The translations under genes were made by a program, and so were the position numbers. DNA of 64,000 bases from Candidatus Thalassarchaeaceae archaeon (GTDB lineage Archaea > Thermoplasmatota > Poseidoniia > Poseidoniales > Thalassarchaeaceae): NCBI GenBank assembly GCA_030748775.1, contig JASMLH010000001.1, positions 1-64,000 of the forward strand, written 5' to 3'. The notes under the pieces are model-generated. The model did not search any database. It was not told where the DNA came from and saw only the letters and a program-made list of their open reading frames with translations. This document shows positions 38,027 through 46,769 of the stretch, piece after piece; position 1 is the stretch's first letter, and each line of letters begins with the position of its first letter.

Positions 38027-40915
38027 TTAATTCAGGCACGCCCTCTCAACGTGTCGTGCAACCAGTGCCGCCTTCGGAACGGTATGGTCCTCCAAAGTCG
38101 GCGAGAATGGGACCGGAGTATCTAGTGCACCGATAACGACCGGGGGAGCCTCCAGACTCCAGAAAGCCTCCTCGATTATCCTACTGCTGACTGTATGGCC
38201 CATACCTCCGGTCCACTGTGCTTCCTGTAGTACTAGCAGTTTCCCGGTCCTAAGTACAGAATTAACACATGTTTCCGAGTCCATTGGGATTATTGTTCTA
38301 AGGTCAATTACTTCTACTTCGACCCCATTGTTGGCGGAGATATTTGCTGCCTCCAGGGCAACATGTACCATGGCGCCCCAGGTAACAATGGTTAGGTCCC
38401 TACCTCCACGAACAACTCTCGCCTTCCCAATTGAACTCAATCCTTGACTGAGATTCTCGTGGACCGTTCTTTCGTCCACAATTTGGTTTATCGAAGTCCC
38501 CCAACCGGTGTTACCACCTCTAAGCCCGTATAGACCAATGTGCTCTAGGTAAATTACCGGATCTGGAAGTTCATGTGATTCCACCAGAAGGTCATACGCA
38601 TCTTGGGGGATACTAGGGGCAACAATCACCAATCCCGGATCATTGGAAAACCATGATTCAATCATGTTCGCGTGAAATGGTCCACTTCGAGTCTTTGCAC
38701 CCAGCGGGATCCTAATCGTCATTGGGACTTCTGCACCCCACCTCCACCTAAGTTGAGCTGCGTTGTTGACTATTGGGTTCATCGCAAGGGCCGCGAATCC
38801 TCCGAATTGAATCTCGGCCATAGGCCTCATCCCTCCCAGGGCAGCCCCAGTAGCAGAATGCACGATGATGGATTCAGATAAGGGCATGTCCAGCAACTTA
38901 TCCTGATGCCCCCTTGCCTTCAGTGGAAGATTCATTCCAAATGCGCCAGCAATTTCCATGTCTTCTCCCATGAAAACAACCTCATCACCATAATTCTCTG
39001 CCAGCGCTGCCATTCCATTTTGGATGGCTTTGCTGTATGTCCAAGATTTTGGAGAGTCTGAGAATTCGATTGAAATCTCTCCGGGTTTGAGTGTAGGGTC
39101 CTGCTTATTCGAACCAGACTCTATCCTCGAAAGTTGTTGCTCATGAGTGGAGGCGTCATGGAGTGAAGTTACCCCCCTGGTAACTGTATGGCCTTCTGGC
39201 CATTCCATTTCCCCTACTTCAGTACGTGCCCTTTCCACCTCCGCCTCTTCTGATTCCTCCATCTTTCGAATTTCCCCTTCGTCCGTTCCAAGTTGAATCA
39301 GGAGCTCCCGATGATTGGGAACTGGATCCTTTTCAGCCCAATATTCTAGCAAACCCCGGTCAACATATCCAGGCGGGTTCCCACTCGATGCTCCAAGGTA
39401 TAGGTCATCGTGATGATGGGCATGCCCACATCCACGCATCGTTTCAACGTGAATCAAAGTAGCTCCACCGCCATCTATTGCGAACTCTCTAGCTACAGAA
39501 GTTGAACAGTAGAACATAGCAGGATCGGAACCATCTATTGTCCATGAGGGCAGGCCCATTGCATGGCCCTTGTCTCCGAAAGTCTCAGCTCCTGACTGTC
39601 CCGATGCAAATGTATCCAGAGCAATTTGATTGTTTTGAATCATGTAGCAAATAGGCAGTCCCCTGGCACCTGCGAAGTTCATCGCCTCCCAGAACTCTCC
39701 GCTGCTGCTGCACCCCTCTCCCACTGGAGCTAGGTGAAAACGATCAATACCCAGCCTTTTTGCAGCCAATGCAATACCAGTCGTTGTTGCGCTTGCTATG
39801 GGTAGTGGAGCCGTAGGGGGCAAAACTCCCTTTTCCCAGTTGCCAATATGAAGGTCCCTCCCACCACATCCGGGCATTCCCCCATCCATGTAGGAATCCG
39901 ACTTCCCCATTTGGGCCGAGAATATCTCGATTGGCGTCTGACCCATCGCAATTGCCAGGCCGACATCACGGATCATTGGGGCTACAATGTCCCCTCTTTT
40001 CCTATCGGCAGGGGAAAGATCGATCGACCTCCTTAGGGATGATGCACAAGCAACGATCCCCTCTTGCCAGGTTGATCTGAATCCCTTCCCCCCAAAATTC
40101 CCCCCATCCGGGGTCGGAAGTCCATTGGAGAATAGCTCCTTGAGTTGCTCATCCACAAGTCTGGTACGAGTCATCCATCTTTGCCAATCATTCCTCTGTT
40201 CCATTGTTATTGAAGCATAGTAAGCAATCCTTCTCAGGCATAGTGCTAGATCGATAAGAAACCTAGCTCCCCTCCTGCCTAGGTACAATTCTCCTTTTCT
40301 CATGGGGATTATTTCACCCCGAATCAAAGGGGCAAACTTTGGATCGAGCAACCTTTCTGATAGGCGATTCTCAATAGATTTCAACAATATTCGAGAAAAC
40401 TCATGAAATTCTGTGCCACCCAGTCGATTTTCATTTCCGATTGAATCCCAGCAATCCGAAACCAATCCGAGATAGCCATCATGGCGCTCTGCAACAAAAC
40501 ACAGTAGATCCCCTCTAGCCATTTTCTGGTCAATTGGAGTAGTAAAATCCAATGCCTTTTCTGGCCACCAACCCGCTCCCCATATTGGAGGGAGGTCTGC
40601 AGGGGAGTCATAATCCGCCGAACTGGGGTGTTGCCCATTAAACCCGTAAATTCCATTTCCAGAATCAGAATTCCTTCTATCCGCCTCCTCCAATAGGTCT
40701 TCAGGACTAATTGACAGCGTTCTTTCCCATATCTCCACCTTCCTTCCTCTACCCTTCCCACTTTCTGAACGATCTATTGTTACACGGGCTCTTTCACTGC
40801 ATTTCTCACATTTCCTGTCCAGTTTAATCGAATCTCTAGATCTTGTTTTCCACGTCTGATGATGTCTGCATTCGGGGCACTTCCATATCCCCTGCCGACC
40901 TATTGCCATGAGCAT
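38027..40915 (-). CDS. 2-oxoacid dehydrogenase E1, fused alpha+beta subunits, with N-terminal zinc-ribbon segment
   Basis: E1-alpha motifs (GDIVAPMIRDVGLAIAMG; MPGCGGRDLHIG; GEGCSSSGEFWEAMNFAGARGLPICYMIQNN) and E1-beta motifs (FMGEDMEIAGAFG; DMPLSESIIVHSATGAALGGMRPMAEIQF; VEVIDLRTIIPMD) in one ORF; N-terminal CPECRHHQTW..CEKC. Start chosen at ATG 40915 (or 40909). Confidence 0.88.
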   Translation of the reverse strand: MLMAIGRQGIWKCPECRHHQTWKTRSRDSIKLDRKCEKCSERARVTIDRSESGKGRGRKVEIWERTLSISPEDLLEEADRRNSDSGNGIYGFNGQHPSSADYDSPADLPPIWGAGWWPEKALDFTTPIDQKMARGDLLCFVAERHDGYLGLVSDCWDSIGNENRLGGTEFHEFSRILLKSIENRLSERLLDPKFAPLIRGEIIPMRKGELYLGRRGARFLIDLALCLRRIAYYASITMEQRNDWQRWMTRTRLVDEQLKELFSNGLPTPDGGNFGGKGFRSTWQEGIVACASSLRRSIDLSPADRKRGDIVAPMIRDVGLAIAMGQTPIEIFSAQMGKSDSYMDGGMPGCGGRDLHIGNWEKGVLPPTAPLPIASATTTGIALAAKRLGIDRFHLAPVGEGCSSSGEFWEAMNFAGARGLPICYMIQNNQIALDTFASGQSGAETFGDKGHAMGLPSWTIDGSDPAMFYCSTSVAREFAIDGGGATLIHVETMRGCGHAHHHDDLYLGASSGNPPGYVDRGLLEYWAEKDPVPNHRELLIQLGTDEGEIRKMEESEEAEVERARTEVGEMEWPEGHTVTRGVTSLHDASTHEQQLSRIESGSNKQDPTLKPGEISIEFSDSPKSWTYSKAIQNGMAALAENYGDEVVFMGEDMEIAGAFGMNLPLKARGHQDKLLDMPLSESIIVHSATGAALGGMRPMAEIQFGGFAALAMNPIVNNAAQLRWRWGAEVPMTIRIPLGAKTRSGPFHANMIESWFSNDPGLVIVAPSIPQDAYDLLVESHELPDPVIYLEHIGLYGLRGGNTGWGTSINQIVDERTVHENLSQGLSSIGKARVVRGGRDLTIVTWGAMVHVALEAANISANNGVEVEVIDLRTIIPMDSETCVNSVLRTGKLLVLQEAQWTGGMGHTVSSRIIEEAFWSLEAPPVVIGALDTPVPFSPTLEDHTVPKAALVARHVERACLN

Positions 40916-40930
40916 CCCTGGAGCAATTAG

Positions 40931-41083
40931 TACAACAATTATTCGGTCTACTAAATAATATAATACCACAATTATAACAAATAATGTGAATAATTATTGA
41001 AATGAGGATAATTATTGAATAAATACCACAATTAAAAGGCATTCTTATATCTATTTTACCACAATTAATACTTAATTATTGAA
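40931..41083. repeat. AT-rich intergenic iterated motifs: TACCACAATTA (3 exact + 1 variant) and TAATTATTGAA (3 exact)
   Basis: TACCACAATTA at 40964-40974, 41024-41034, 41057-41067; TACAACAATTA at 40931-40941; TAATTATTGAA at 40991-41001, 41009-41019, 41073-41083. Confidence 0.75.
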
Positions 41084-42168
41084 GAATCTACTGTATCGGA
41101 CCATTCGTGGATTCCTCCAGATAGGTTGTAAACACTGTGAGATGGCCATCCCGATTCCACAAGAAATCTGGCAACTGCAGCAGACCTTCCTCCTACCCGA
41201 CAGTAAATCACGACTTCCTCATCTTTGGGAATTTCATCCATTCTAGATGGGACATGCATGTGCTGGATACGCAAATCGGTTCCTTCCAATTTCACAATTT
41301 CTTCTTCATCAGATCTACGAACATCCAAGAGGAATGGATTCCATCCCTCTTTAGTACGGTTTACGAATTCAAGAGGAGAAATCTCAGAGAAGCTACTTAG
41401 TTGTTCAATGTCCGCTAAACAGGCCCTTTTTCTGCTAGAATTCGCCTTGAACGATAGTGTACGCATCTCCATATTCCTTGCATCAATTGTCAACAACTTT
41501 CCAGAAAGAATTTCACCAACCCCCAAAATCATCTTTATTGCCTCTGTGGCTTGGATTGTTCCAACAATTCCCGGGAGGACGCCCAATACTCCCGCTTCTG
41601 CACAGTTGGGAGCAAGCTCGGGAGGCGGGGCTTCGGGAAACAGGTCCCGGTAATTTGGACCATTATCGTAATTGAATGACGAAACCTGTCCATCGAATCT
41701 GTGTATACTGCCGAAAACCCACGGCTTCCCCAATGCCTCGCACGTATCTCCAATCAAGTATCTTGTTTCGAAATTATCCGTTCCATCAAGCACCAGATCG
41801 AAATTTTCAATAATTCCGATTGAATTCTCGTTAGTTAGCTTCTCCTCAATTTCAATCACTTCAACATCAGGGTTTAGGCCATGAATCCTCTTTGCAGCGG
41901 AGCCAACTTTTGAGTCGCCAATTGATCCACTAGAGTGAATGACCTGTCTTTGTAGATTGGATAGACTAACAGTGTCGAAGTCCATTACTCCTATTCTTCC
42001 CACACCAGCTGCTGCCAAGTATAGTATTGCAGGCGAGCCAAGACCTCCAGCACCCACTACAAGTACAGATGAGTTTAGCAGAGACAATTGGCCCTCTTCG
42101 CCTACATCTGGCAGGGCCAGGTGCCTTGCGTACCTATCGCTCTGCTCACTACTCAGCCCATTAGCCAT
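41065..42168 (-). CDS. ThiF/MoeB/HesA-type adenylyltransferase with C-terminal rhodanese domain
   Basis: VLVVGAGGLGSPAILYLAAAGVGRIGVMDFDTVSLSNLQRQ; VLDGTDNFETRYLI; C-terminal VVIYCRVGGRSAAVARFL. Confidence 0.88.
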   Translation of the reverse strand: MANGLSSEQSDRYARHLALPDVGEEGQLSLLNSSVLVVGAGGLGSPAILYLAAAGVGRIGVMDFDTVSLSNLQRQVIHSSGSIGDSKVGSAAKRIHGLNPDVEVIEIEEKLTNENSIGIIENFDLVLDGTDNFETRYLIGDTCEALGKPWVFGSIHRFDGQVSSFNYDNGPNYRDLFPEAPPPELAPNCAEAGVLGVLPGIVGTIQATEAIKMILGVGEILSGKLLTIDARNMEMRTLSFKANSSRKRACLADIEQLSSFSEISPLEFVNRTKEGWNPFLLDVRRSDEEEIVKLEGTDLRIQHMHVPSRMDEIPKDEEVVIYCRVGGRSAAVARFLVESGWPSHSVYNLSGGIHEWSDTVDSSIIKY

Positions 42169-42218
42169 GGGGCCTCCAGGCGGGGTCAGGGAAATGGGTT
42201 ATTCGGTCAATTTGGGAT

Positions 42219-43166
42219 TTAGTGCTGATCTTCTAGCCACCTTTCCGCATCAATAGCGGCCTGACAACCCATTCCTGCAGCAGTAATTGCTTGGCGGTAC
42301 CTCTTATCGACTACGTCTCCCGCTGCGAAAACTCCCGGAGAACTTGTCATAGTGTTGCTGCTATGGATGATATAACCCTCCTCATCGGTTTCCACTTGCC
42401 CTTCTAGGAATTCAGTAATTGGTTTGTGACCTATAGCAATGAACGCCCCAGAGCAACTAATTTCTTCTTCCGAACCGTCCCTCGGGTCTTCCAGTATTGC
42501 TCCCGTAAGACCCTCCTGATTTGCAAGCCACTTCTTCACCTGCCTGAAGGTCTTGATCTCTATTTTTGGATGTTCAGAAGCCCTTTCGTACATTACCTTA
42601 GATGCCCTGAAAACATCTCTTCGGTGAATGATGGTAACCTTGCTTGCGAATCTGGTCAGGAATGTTGCCTCCTCCATCGCCGAGTCACCACCTCCGATGA
42701 CAAGTATCTCCTCATCCCTGAAGAATGCGCCATCACAAGTCGCACATGTGGAGATTCCCCTACCTTTCTGCTCCTCCTCGCCATCTGCTCCAAGCCAGAT
42801 GGCCTCTGCTCCGGTGCAAATAATCAGGCTTTCTGCCCTGAACTCTTCACCTTCTACCCATACGCGAAATGGCCTTTCCGAGAGATCGACTCTCTCAACG
42901 TTCTTGTCCTGGACTTCCAATCCGAATCGCTCTGCTTGCTCCCTCATATGGATCATCATTGCAGGGCCCTCTACTCCCTGCGGATAACCTGGGAAATTTT
43001 CGACATCAGAGGTAAGCATTAGCTGCCCCCCCGACATATAACCGGCAAACATCAGCGGTTCAAGCAATGCCCTAGCCGCATACAGGCCTGCAGTGTACCC
43101 TGCTGGCCCGGAGCCAACGATGATGACGCTTCTGACATCCTCGCCCATAGTGGTGACGAGGTGCAC
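42219..43166 (-). CDS. trxB: thioredoxin reductase
   Basis: IIVGSGPAGYTAGLYAAR, GGQLMLTSDVENFPG, STCATCDGAFF, VIGGGDSAMEEA, GVFAAGDVVDKRYRQAITAAGMGC. Confidence 0.93.
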   Translation of the reverse strand: MHLVTTMGEDVRSVIIVGSGPAGYTAGLYAARALLEPLMFAGYMSGGQLMLTSDVENFPGYPQGVEGPAMMIHMREQAERFGLEVQDKNVERVDLSERPFRVWVEGEEFRAESLIICTGAEAIWLGADGEEEQKGRGISTCATCDGAFFRDEEILVIGGGDSAMEEATFLTRFASKVTIIHRRDVFRASKVMYERASEHPKIEIKTFRQVKKWLANQEGLTGAILEDPRDGSEEEISCSGAFIAIGHKPITEFLEGQVETDEEGYIIHSSNTMTSSPGVFAAGDVVDKRYRQAITAAGMGCQAAIDAERWLEDQH

Positions 43167-43215
43167 GGCATCTCTTCAATCTTGAGAGTGCCCAATTGCA
43201 AATCTTTGCCTACTT

Positions 43216-43250
43216 TTTCGTGGGGTAACCGTAATATACACTCCACGAAA
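43216..43250. promoter_or_regulatory. inverted repeat TTTCGTGG-N19-CCACGAAA flanking a TATA-like element upstream of the GYD gene
   Basis: Arms at 43216-43223 and 43243-43250; TAATATAC at 43232-43239, 22-29 nt before ATG 43261. Confidence 0.55.
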
Positions 43251-43260
43251 CTCCGGAATC

Positions 43261-43584
43261 ATGCCCAAATTCATGTATTCGGGAAGCTATACTGCTGAAG
43301 GCGCTGCTGGTGTTCTAAAGGAAGGGGGAACCGCCCGCAGGGATGAGGCCGAAAGGATTGCCAAGTCCTTCGGAGGAACATTGGAGGCATACTATTGGTG
43401 CTATGGAGAAACAGATTTCATGTGCATTATGGATGTCCCCGACACCATCAAAATTACCGCATTCTCGTTAGCGGTAGGCGCCTCTGGAGTCTTCAACGGA
43501 AAGTTAACCCCTCTGATTACTGTAGAAGAGATGGATGAGATATCTAATGCAGATTTAGGTGATTTCCGCCTCCCAGGGCAGTAG
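43261..43584 (+). CDS. GYD-domain protein
   Basis: MPKFMYSGSYTAEGAAGVLKEGG..R..EAERIAKSFGGTLEAYYWCYGETDFMCIMDVPD. Confidence 0.85.
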   Translation: MPKFMYSGSYTAEGAAGVLKEGGTARRDEAERIAKSFGGTLEAYYWCYGETDFMCIMDVPDTIKITAFSLAVGASGVFNGKLTPLITVEEMDEISNADLGDFRLPGQ

Positions 43585-43587
43585 CTT

Positions 43588-43983
43588 CTATTCAGACATT
43601 GCTGCAACCGCACCCACGGCGGCACGGGCATGAGGCTCAAGCCTTGGCCCTATGTGCTCGGGCTCCGCTCCCGGTCCGATAATTCCAAGCCCGATTGGCT
43701 TGTTATGCTTGATTTGCAGTTCGATAACTGCCCCAGTGACCGATTGTCCCATTACTAGGCCGTGATCGGTTTCTCCACGCTCGATTATTCCCAATACAAC
43801 AGCACCATGTATGGACTCTTGCTGAAGCATTCTATCAAGTGCGAGGGGGGCTTCCATAGAACCTGGAACCCAAGCCACATCAGCAACATTCCAGTTCTTT
43901 GAGGCGGCCTCTTCCTTAGCAAACTGAAGCATTGCCTCTACATCTTCACGGTGGAATGAACCACATACAATTCCTAGGTTCAA
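43588..43983 (-). CDS. ribH: 6,7-dimethyl-8-ribityllumazine synthase
   Basis: NVADVAWVPGSMEAPLALDRML, HGAVVLGIIERGETDHG; adjacent riboflavin genes. Confidence 0.88.
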   Translation of the reverse strand: MNLGIVCGSFHREDVEAMLQFAKEEAASKNWNVADVAWVPGSMEAPLALDRMLQQESIHGAVVLGIIERGETDHGLVMGQSVTGAVIELQIKHNKPIGLGIIGPGAEPEHIGPRLEPHARAAVGAVAAMSE

Positions 43984-44585
43984 GAATCTCCCTCCATTTT
44001 CCTCATCATCGTCTCCACAATAGCCTGAGTACGTGAATCAATCTCAATATTGACCATGCTACCTACTTCTTTTTGGCCTATTGTTGTGACTCTCAGTGTC
44101 TCTGGAATGATATGTAGTGCAAAGGACTCATCCGTTACTTCGCCGACCGTGAGGGACATACCATCGATGGCAATGAAACCCTTCTCCATCACGAATGGTC
44201 TGACACTCTCCGGATTCTCAACCAGGATGTACAAACCCTCTCCCCTAGCATGTCTATCTGTGATTTTTCCCATTGTCATCACATGACCGGATAGGATATG
44301 GCCACCTAGTTCGTCACCAACTTTCAGAGAGCGCTCAACATTTACAACTGCGCCTTCCTCTACTTGACCAAGCGTAGTCCTCTCTAGAGTCTCATCGATT
44401 GCATCAAAGACCACTTCCTTCCCATCTATTGAAACTACGGTCATGCAAACTCCGTCTATTGCCACGCTGGCACCTACCTCCAGATCTTCCAAGTATCTCC
44501 CTAGGTCAATCGTGAGTTTCCGAACTCCTTCATTCTCTTCTATTTCTACTACTGGTGCAATGCCGGCGACAATTCCCGTGTACAT
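43980..44585 (-). CDS. ribE: riboflavin synthase, bacterial-type (two lumazine-binding domains)
   Basis: MYTGIVAGIAPV, VAIDGVCMTVV, GGHILSGHVMTMGKI, KGFIAIDGMSLTV; overlaps ribH. Confidence 0.9.
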   Translation of the reverse strand: MYTGIVAGIAPVVEIEENEGVRKLTIDLGRYLEDLEVGASVAIDGVCMTVVSIDGKEVVFDAIDETLERTTLGQVEEGAVVNVERSLKVGDELGGHILSGHVMTMGKITDRHARGEGLYILVENPESVRPFVMEKGFIAIDGMSLTVGEVTDESFALHIIPETLRVTTIGQKEVGSMVNIEIDSRTQAIVETMMRKMEGDS

Positions 44586-44586
44586 G

Positions 44587-45045
44587 CTAGTCCTCCTCGT
44601 ACGGGCCGCCTTCCGAACCAGGCCATAGATCTAGGATTCTGGCAATAATCTTCCTGGTTCCGTCGAGATCGTCCGAAAGCCCCTCGACTCTTGTTACTTT
44701 TACATGCTCGAAACCATGACTCTCCAATCCATCTCTGATGGCGTCAATGGAGTGCTTCTGGTCGTATCCTAGTGCAATCAGATCAGGCTTTACGGCCTTC
44801 AAAATCTCAAAAATAGGAACTCCTGGGGGATTTCCCACAATTGCCCTGTCAACCGGTTTCAATCCTTCAACCATCCTTCTGCGGAGCTCTTGACCTGTAA
44901 CTGGCTCATGCTTTTGCCTTCTAACCGTCTCATCATGTGCTATGACTACAACAAGCTCGTCACCTAGGGATTTGGCTTGCTCCACGTAATGTAGATGCCC
45001 TGCATGCAGAAGGTCGAAGATTCCGACTGCCATCACCCGAACCAT
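44587..45045 (-). CDS. ribL: archaeal FAD synthetase-like cytidylyl/adenylyltransferase
   Basis: VMAVGIFDLLHAGHLHYVEQAKSLGDELVVVIAHD; riboflavin cluster. Confidence 0.85.
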   Translation of the reverse strand: MVRVMAVGIFDLLHAGHLHYVEQAKSLGDELVVVIAHDETVRRQKHEPVTGQELRRRMVEGLKPVDRAIVGNPPGVPIFEILKAVKPDLIALGYDQKHSIDAIRDGLESHGFEHVKVTRVEGLSDDLDGTRKIIARILDLWPGSEGGPYEED

Positions 45046-45072
45046 GTAATGAACTCCTAGGTTAAACCCCGC

Positions 45073-45804
45073 CTAATCTTTTTCATCCATCGCCGCAGTG
45101 ATTTCTTCTCCGGTAATCATCGGAACCCCATGTTCGAAAGCATACCTCATTGCATCATCAACTGAAAGAGCCCCATCGCCATCGGGCTCAAGCATCTCCG
45201 CTCCTATAGTGCATGGCACCAGTCCTGCCAACCTTGCAATCGCTACGGCTAGTTCGGTGTGACCTTGCCGGCCCGACAAACCACCGGGCGACTCCCTACA
45301 TACCGGAATATGGCCAGGTGTCCTAAACTCCGAACCGAGTGCGGAAATCGCCTCCTCGTGACTCATCTTTCTATCAAGTACCTCCATTGCCAGCTCCCCG
45401 AACCTCCTAGTGGTTAGGGACCTGTCCCTGTCGGTGATTCCAGTATAGGTATCCCTGTGATTCAATGAAAGTGTGAATGCGGACCTATTATCGTACTGAA
45501 GATCATTGGTGATCAGGTGGCCCAGTACGGGATTTTCATCCAACAGTGAGGGGTGCGTGTGGATGTCTTGTAGCCAAGGAAGCCCGAATGTCTCCCCTAT
45601 TTCGTTTCCAATAGCAAGAAAGAGAAGGCCACCACAGTCCTTTCTCAACCTCCTCATGACTTCTGGGGAGGCTGCTGTAGCAGGCCAGAGCAGGTCGGTT
45701 TCTCTCTCCCGATAGGCCGAGTCGAAAATCATCACGGGCTCACCTCGTGAGAAAGCGTCGACTGCGGCCTCCACGCTCGGGTCCATGATGCCCGGAGGGG
45801 TCAC
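45073..45804 (-). CDS. ribB: 3,4-dihydroxy-2-butanone 4-phosphate synthase
   Basis: SLNHRDTYTGITDRDRSLTTRRF, FRTPGHIPVCRESPGGLSGRQGHTELAVAIARLAGLVPCTIGAEML. Confidence 0.88.
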   Translation of the reverse strand: MTPPGIMDPSVEAAVDAFSRGEPVMIFDSAYRERETDLLWPATAASPEVMRRLRKDCGGLLFLAIGNEIGETFGLPWLQDIHTHPSLLDENPVLGHLITNDLQYDNRSAFTLSLNHRDTYTGITDRDRSLTTRRFGELAMEVLDRKMSHEEAISALGSEFRTPGHIPVCRESPGGLSGRQGHTELAVAIARLAGLVPCTIGAEMLEPDGDGALSVDDAMRYAFEHGVPMITGEEITAAMDEKD

Positions 45805-45863
45805 AAGTACCCGTTATTTTCGGTCCCAGTAACAATGATGACTCTCGCAACCATGCCAGGGTC

Positions 45864-46742
45864 GTGGCAGAAAGGAGACAGGCCTCGTCCCCAGTTCGAG
45901 TTGATTTGGCAGGGGGCTGGACAGATGTGGGCCCATATCCAAGGGATTTTGGAGGCGAAGTGGTTAATTTCGCAATCAACAAGAGGGTTCGGGCAACAAT
46001 TGGCCAGGACTCGAAGCCGGACGATTTCGAATTGTCATTTGATACTCCCAGGGGATCCGGTTTGGGGACTAGCAGTGCGATGAATGTAGCTATCTCCGGC
46101 CTCCTTTCAGATCCCAATGACACTGTGAACCGCGAAGAAATCGCCGAGATGGCCTTCGATTTGGAATCAAGAGGGGGCATGATTTGTGGACGGCAAGACC
46201 ATTGGGCCTCCGCTAGGGGGGGCTTCAACCACCTCCTATTCATTGGTGAATCTGTGGAAATAATGCCCTTCGAGCCGATTAGGTCGGCAAAGATGTGGTT
46301 ACACAAGCACCTTCTGTTGGTGTATTCCGGCGAAAGTAGGAACTCCGGAGAAATGCAGGAAAGGGTCTGGAAGAGGTACTCCGAAGGTGCCCAATCCGTA
46401 ATCGATGGACTTCACAGGATTAGAGCTGCAGCAAGGCCAATGGCAAATGGCCTCCAACTAGATAGAAGGGACATGGTAGTGGGCTCCTTGAGGGAAGTTT
46501 GCAAGGGGGTGGACTTGATCGATAGATCAATTCACGACCCTTTCCGGGGTGTTGTGGACCCACTAATTGCAAACGGCTCATTGGCTGCATGGAAGGCCCT
46601 AGGTGCTGGTGGGGGGGGCTGCGCAGGCCTCTTATGCAATCCAAATTCCATGGAGGCAGTGAAATCTTCTGTTGAGTTAGCAGGTTGGCAGGTAATCGAG
46701 TGGGACTACGACGAGCAGGGATTGGAGATTACTGGTGAATAG
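45864..46742 (+). CDS. GHMP-family sugar kinase (fucose/heptose-kinase-like)
   Basis: PVRVDLAGGWTDVGPYPRDFGGEVVNFAI; GSGLGTSSAMNVAI; LGAGGGGCAGLL. Confidence 0.78.
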   Translation: MAERRQASSPVRVDLAGGWTDVGPYPRDFGGEVVNFAINKRVRATIGQDSKPDDFELSFDTPRGSGLGTSSAMNVAISGLLSDPNDTVNREEIAEMAFDLESRGGMICGRQDHWASARGGFNHLLFIGESVEIMPFEPIRSAKMWLHKHLLLVYSGESRNSGEMQERVWKRYSEGAQSVIDGLHRIRAAARPMANGLQLDRRDMVVGSLREVCKGVDLIDRSIHDPFRGVVDPLIANGSLAAWKALGAGGGGCAGLLCNPNSMEAVKSSVELAGWQVIEWDYDEQGLEITGE

Positions 46743-46769
46743 CCCCGTCCTAATCCTCAAACATGACCA

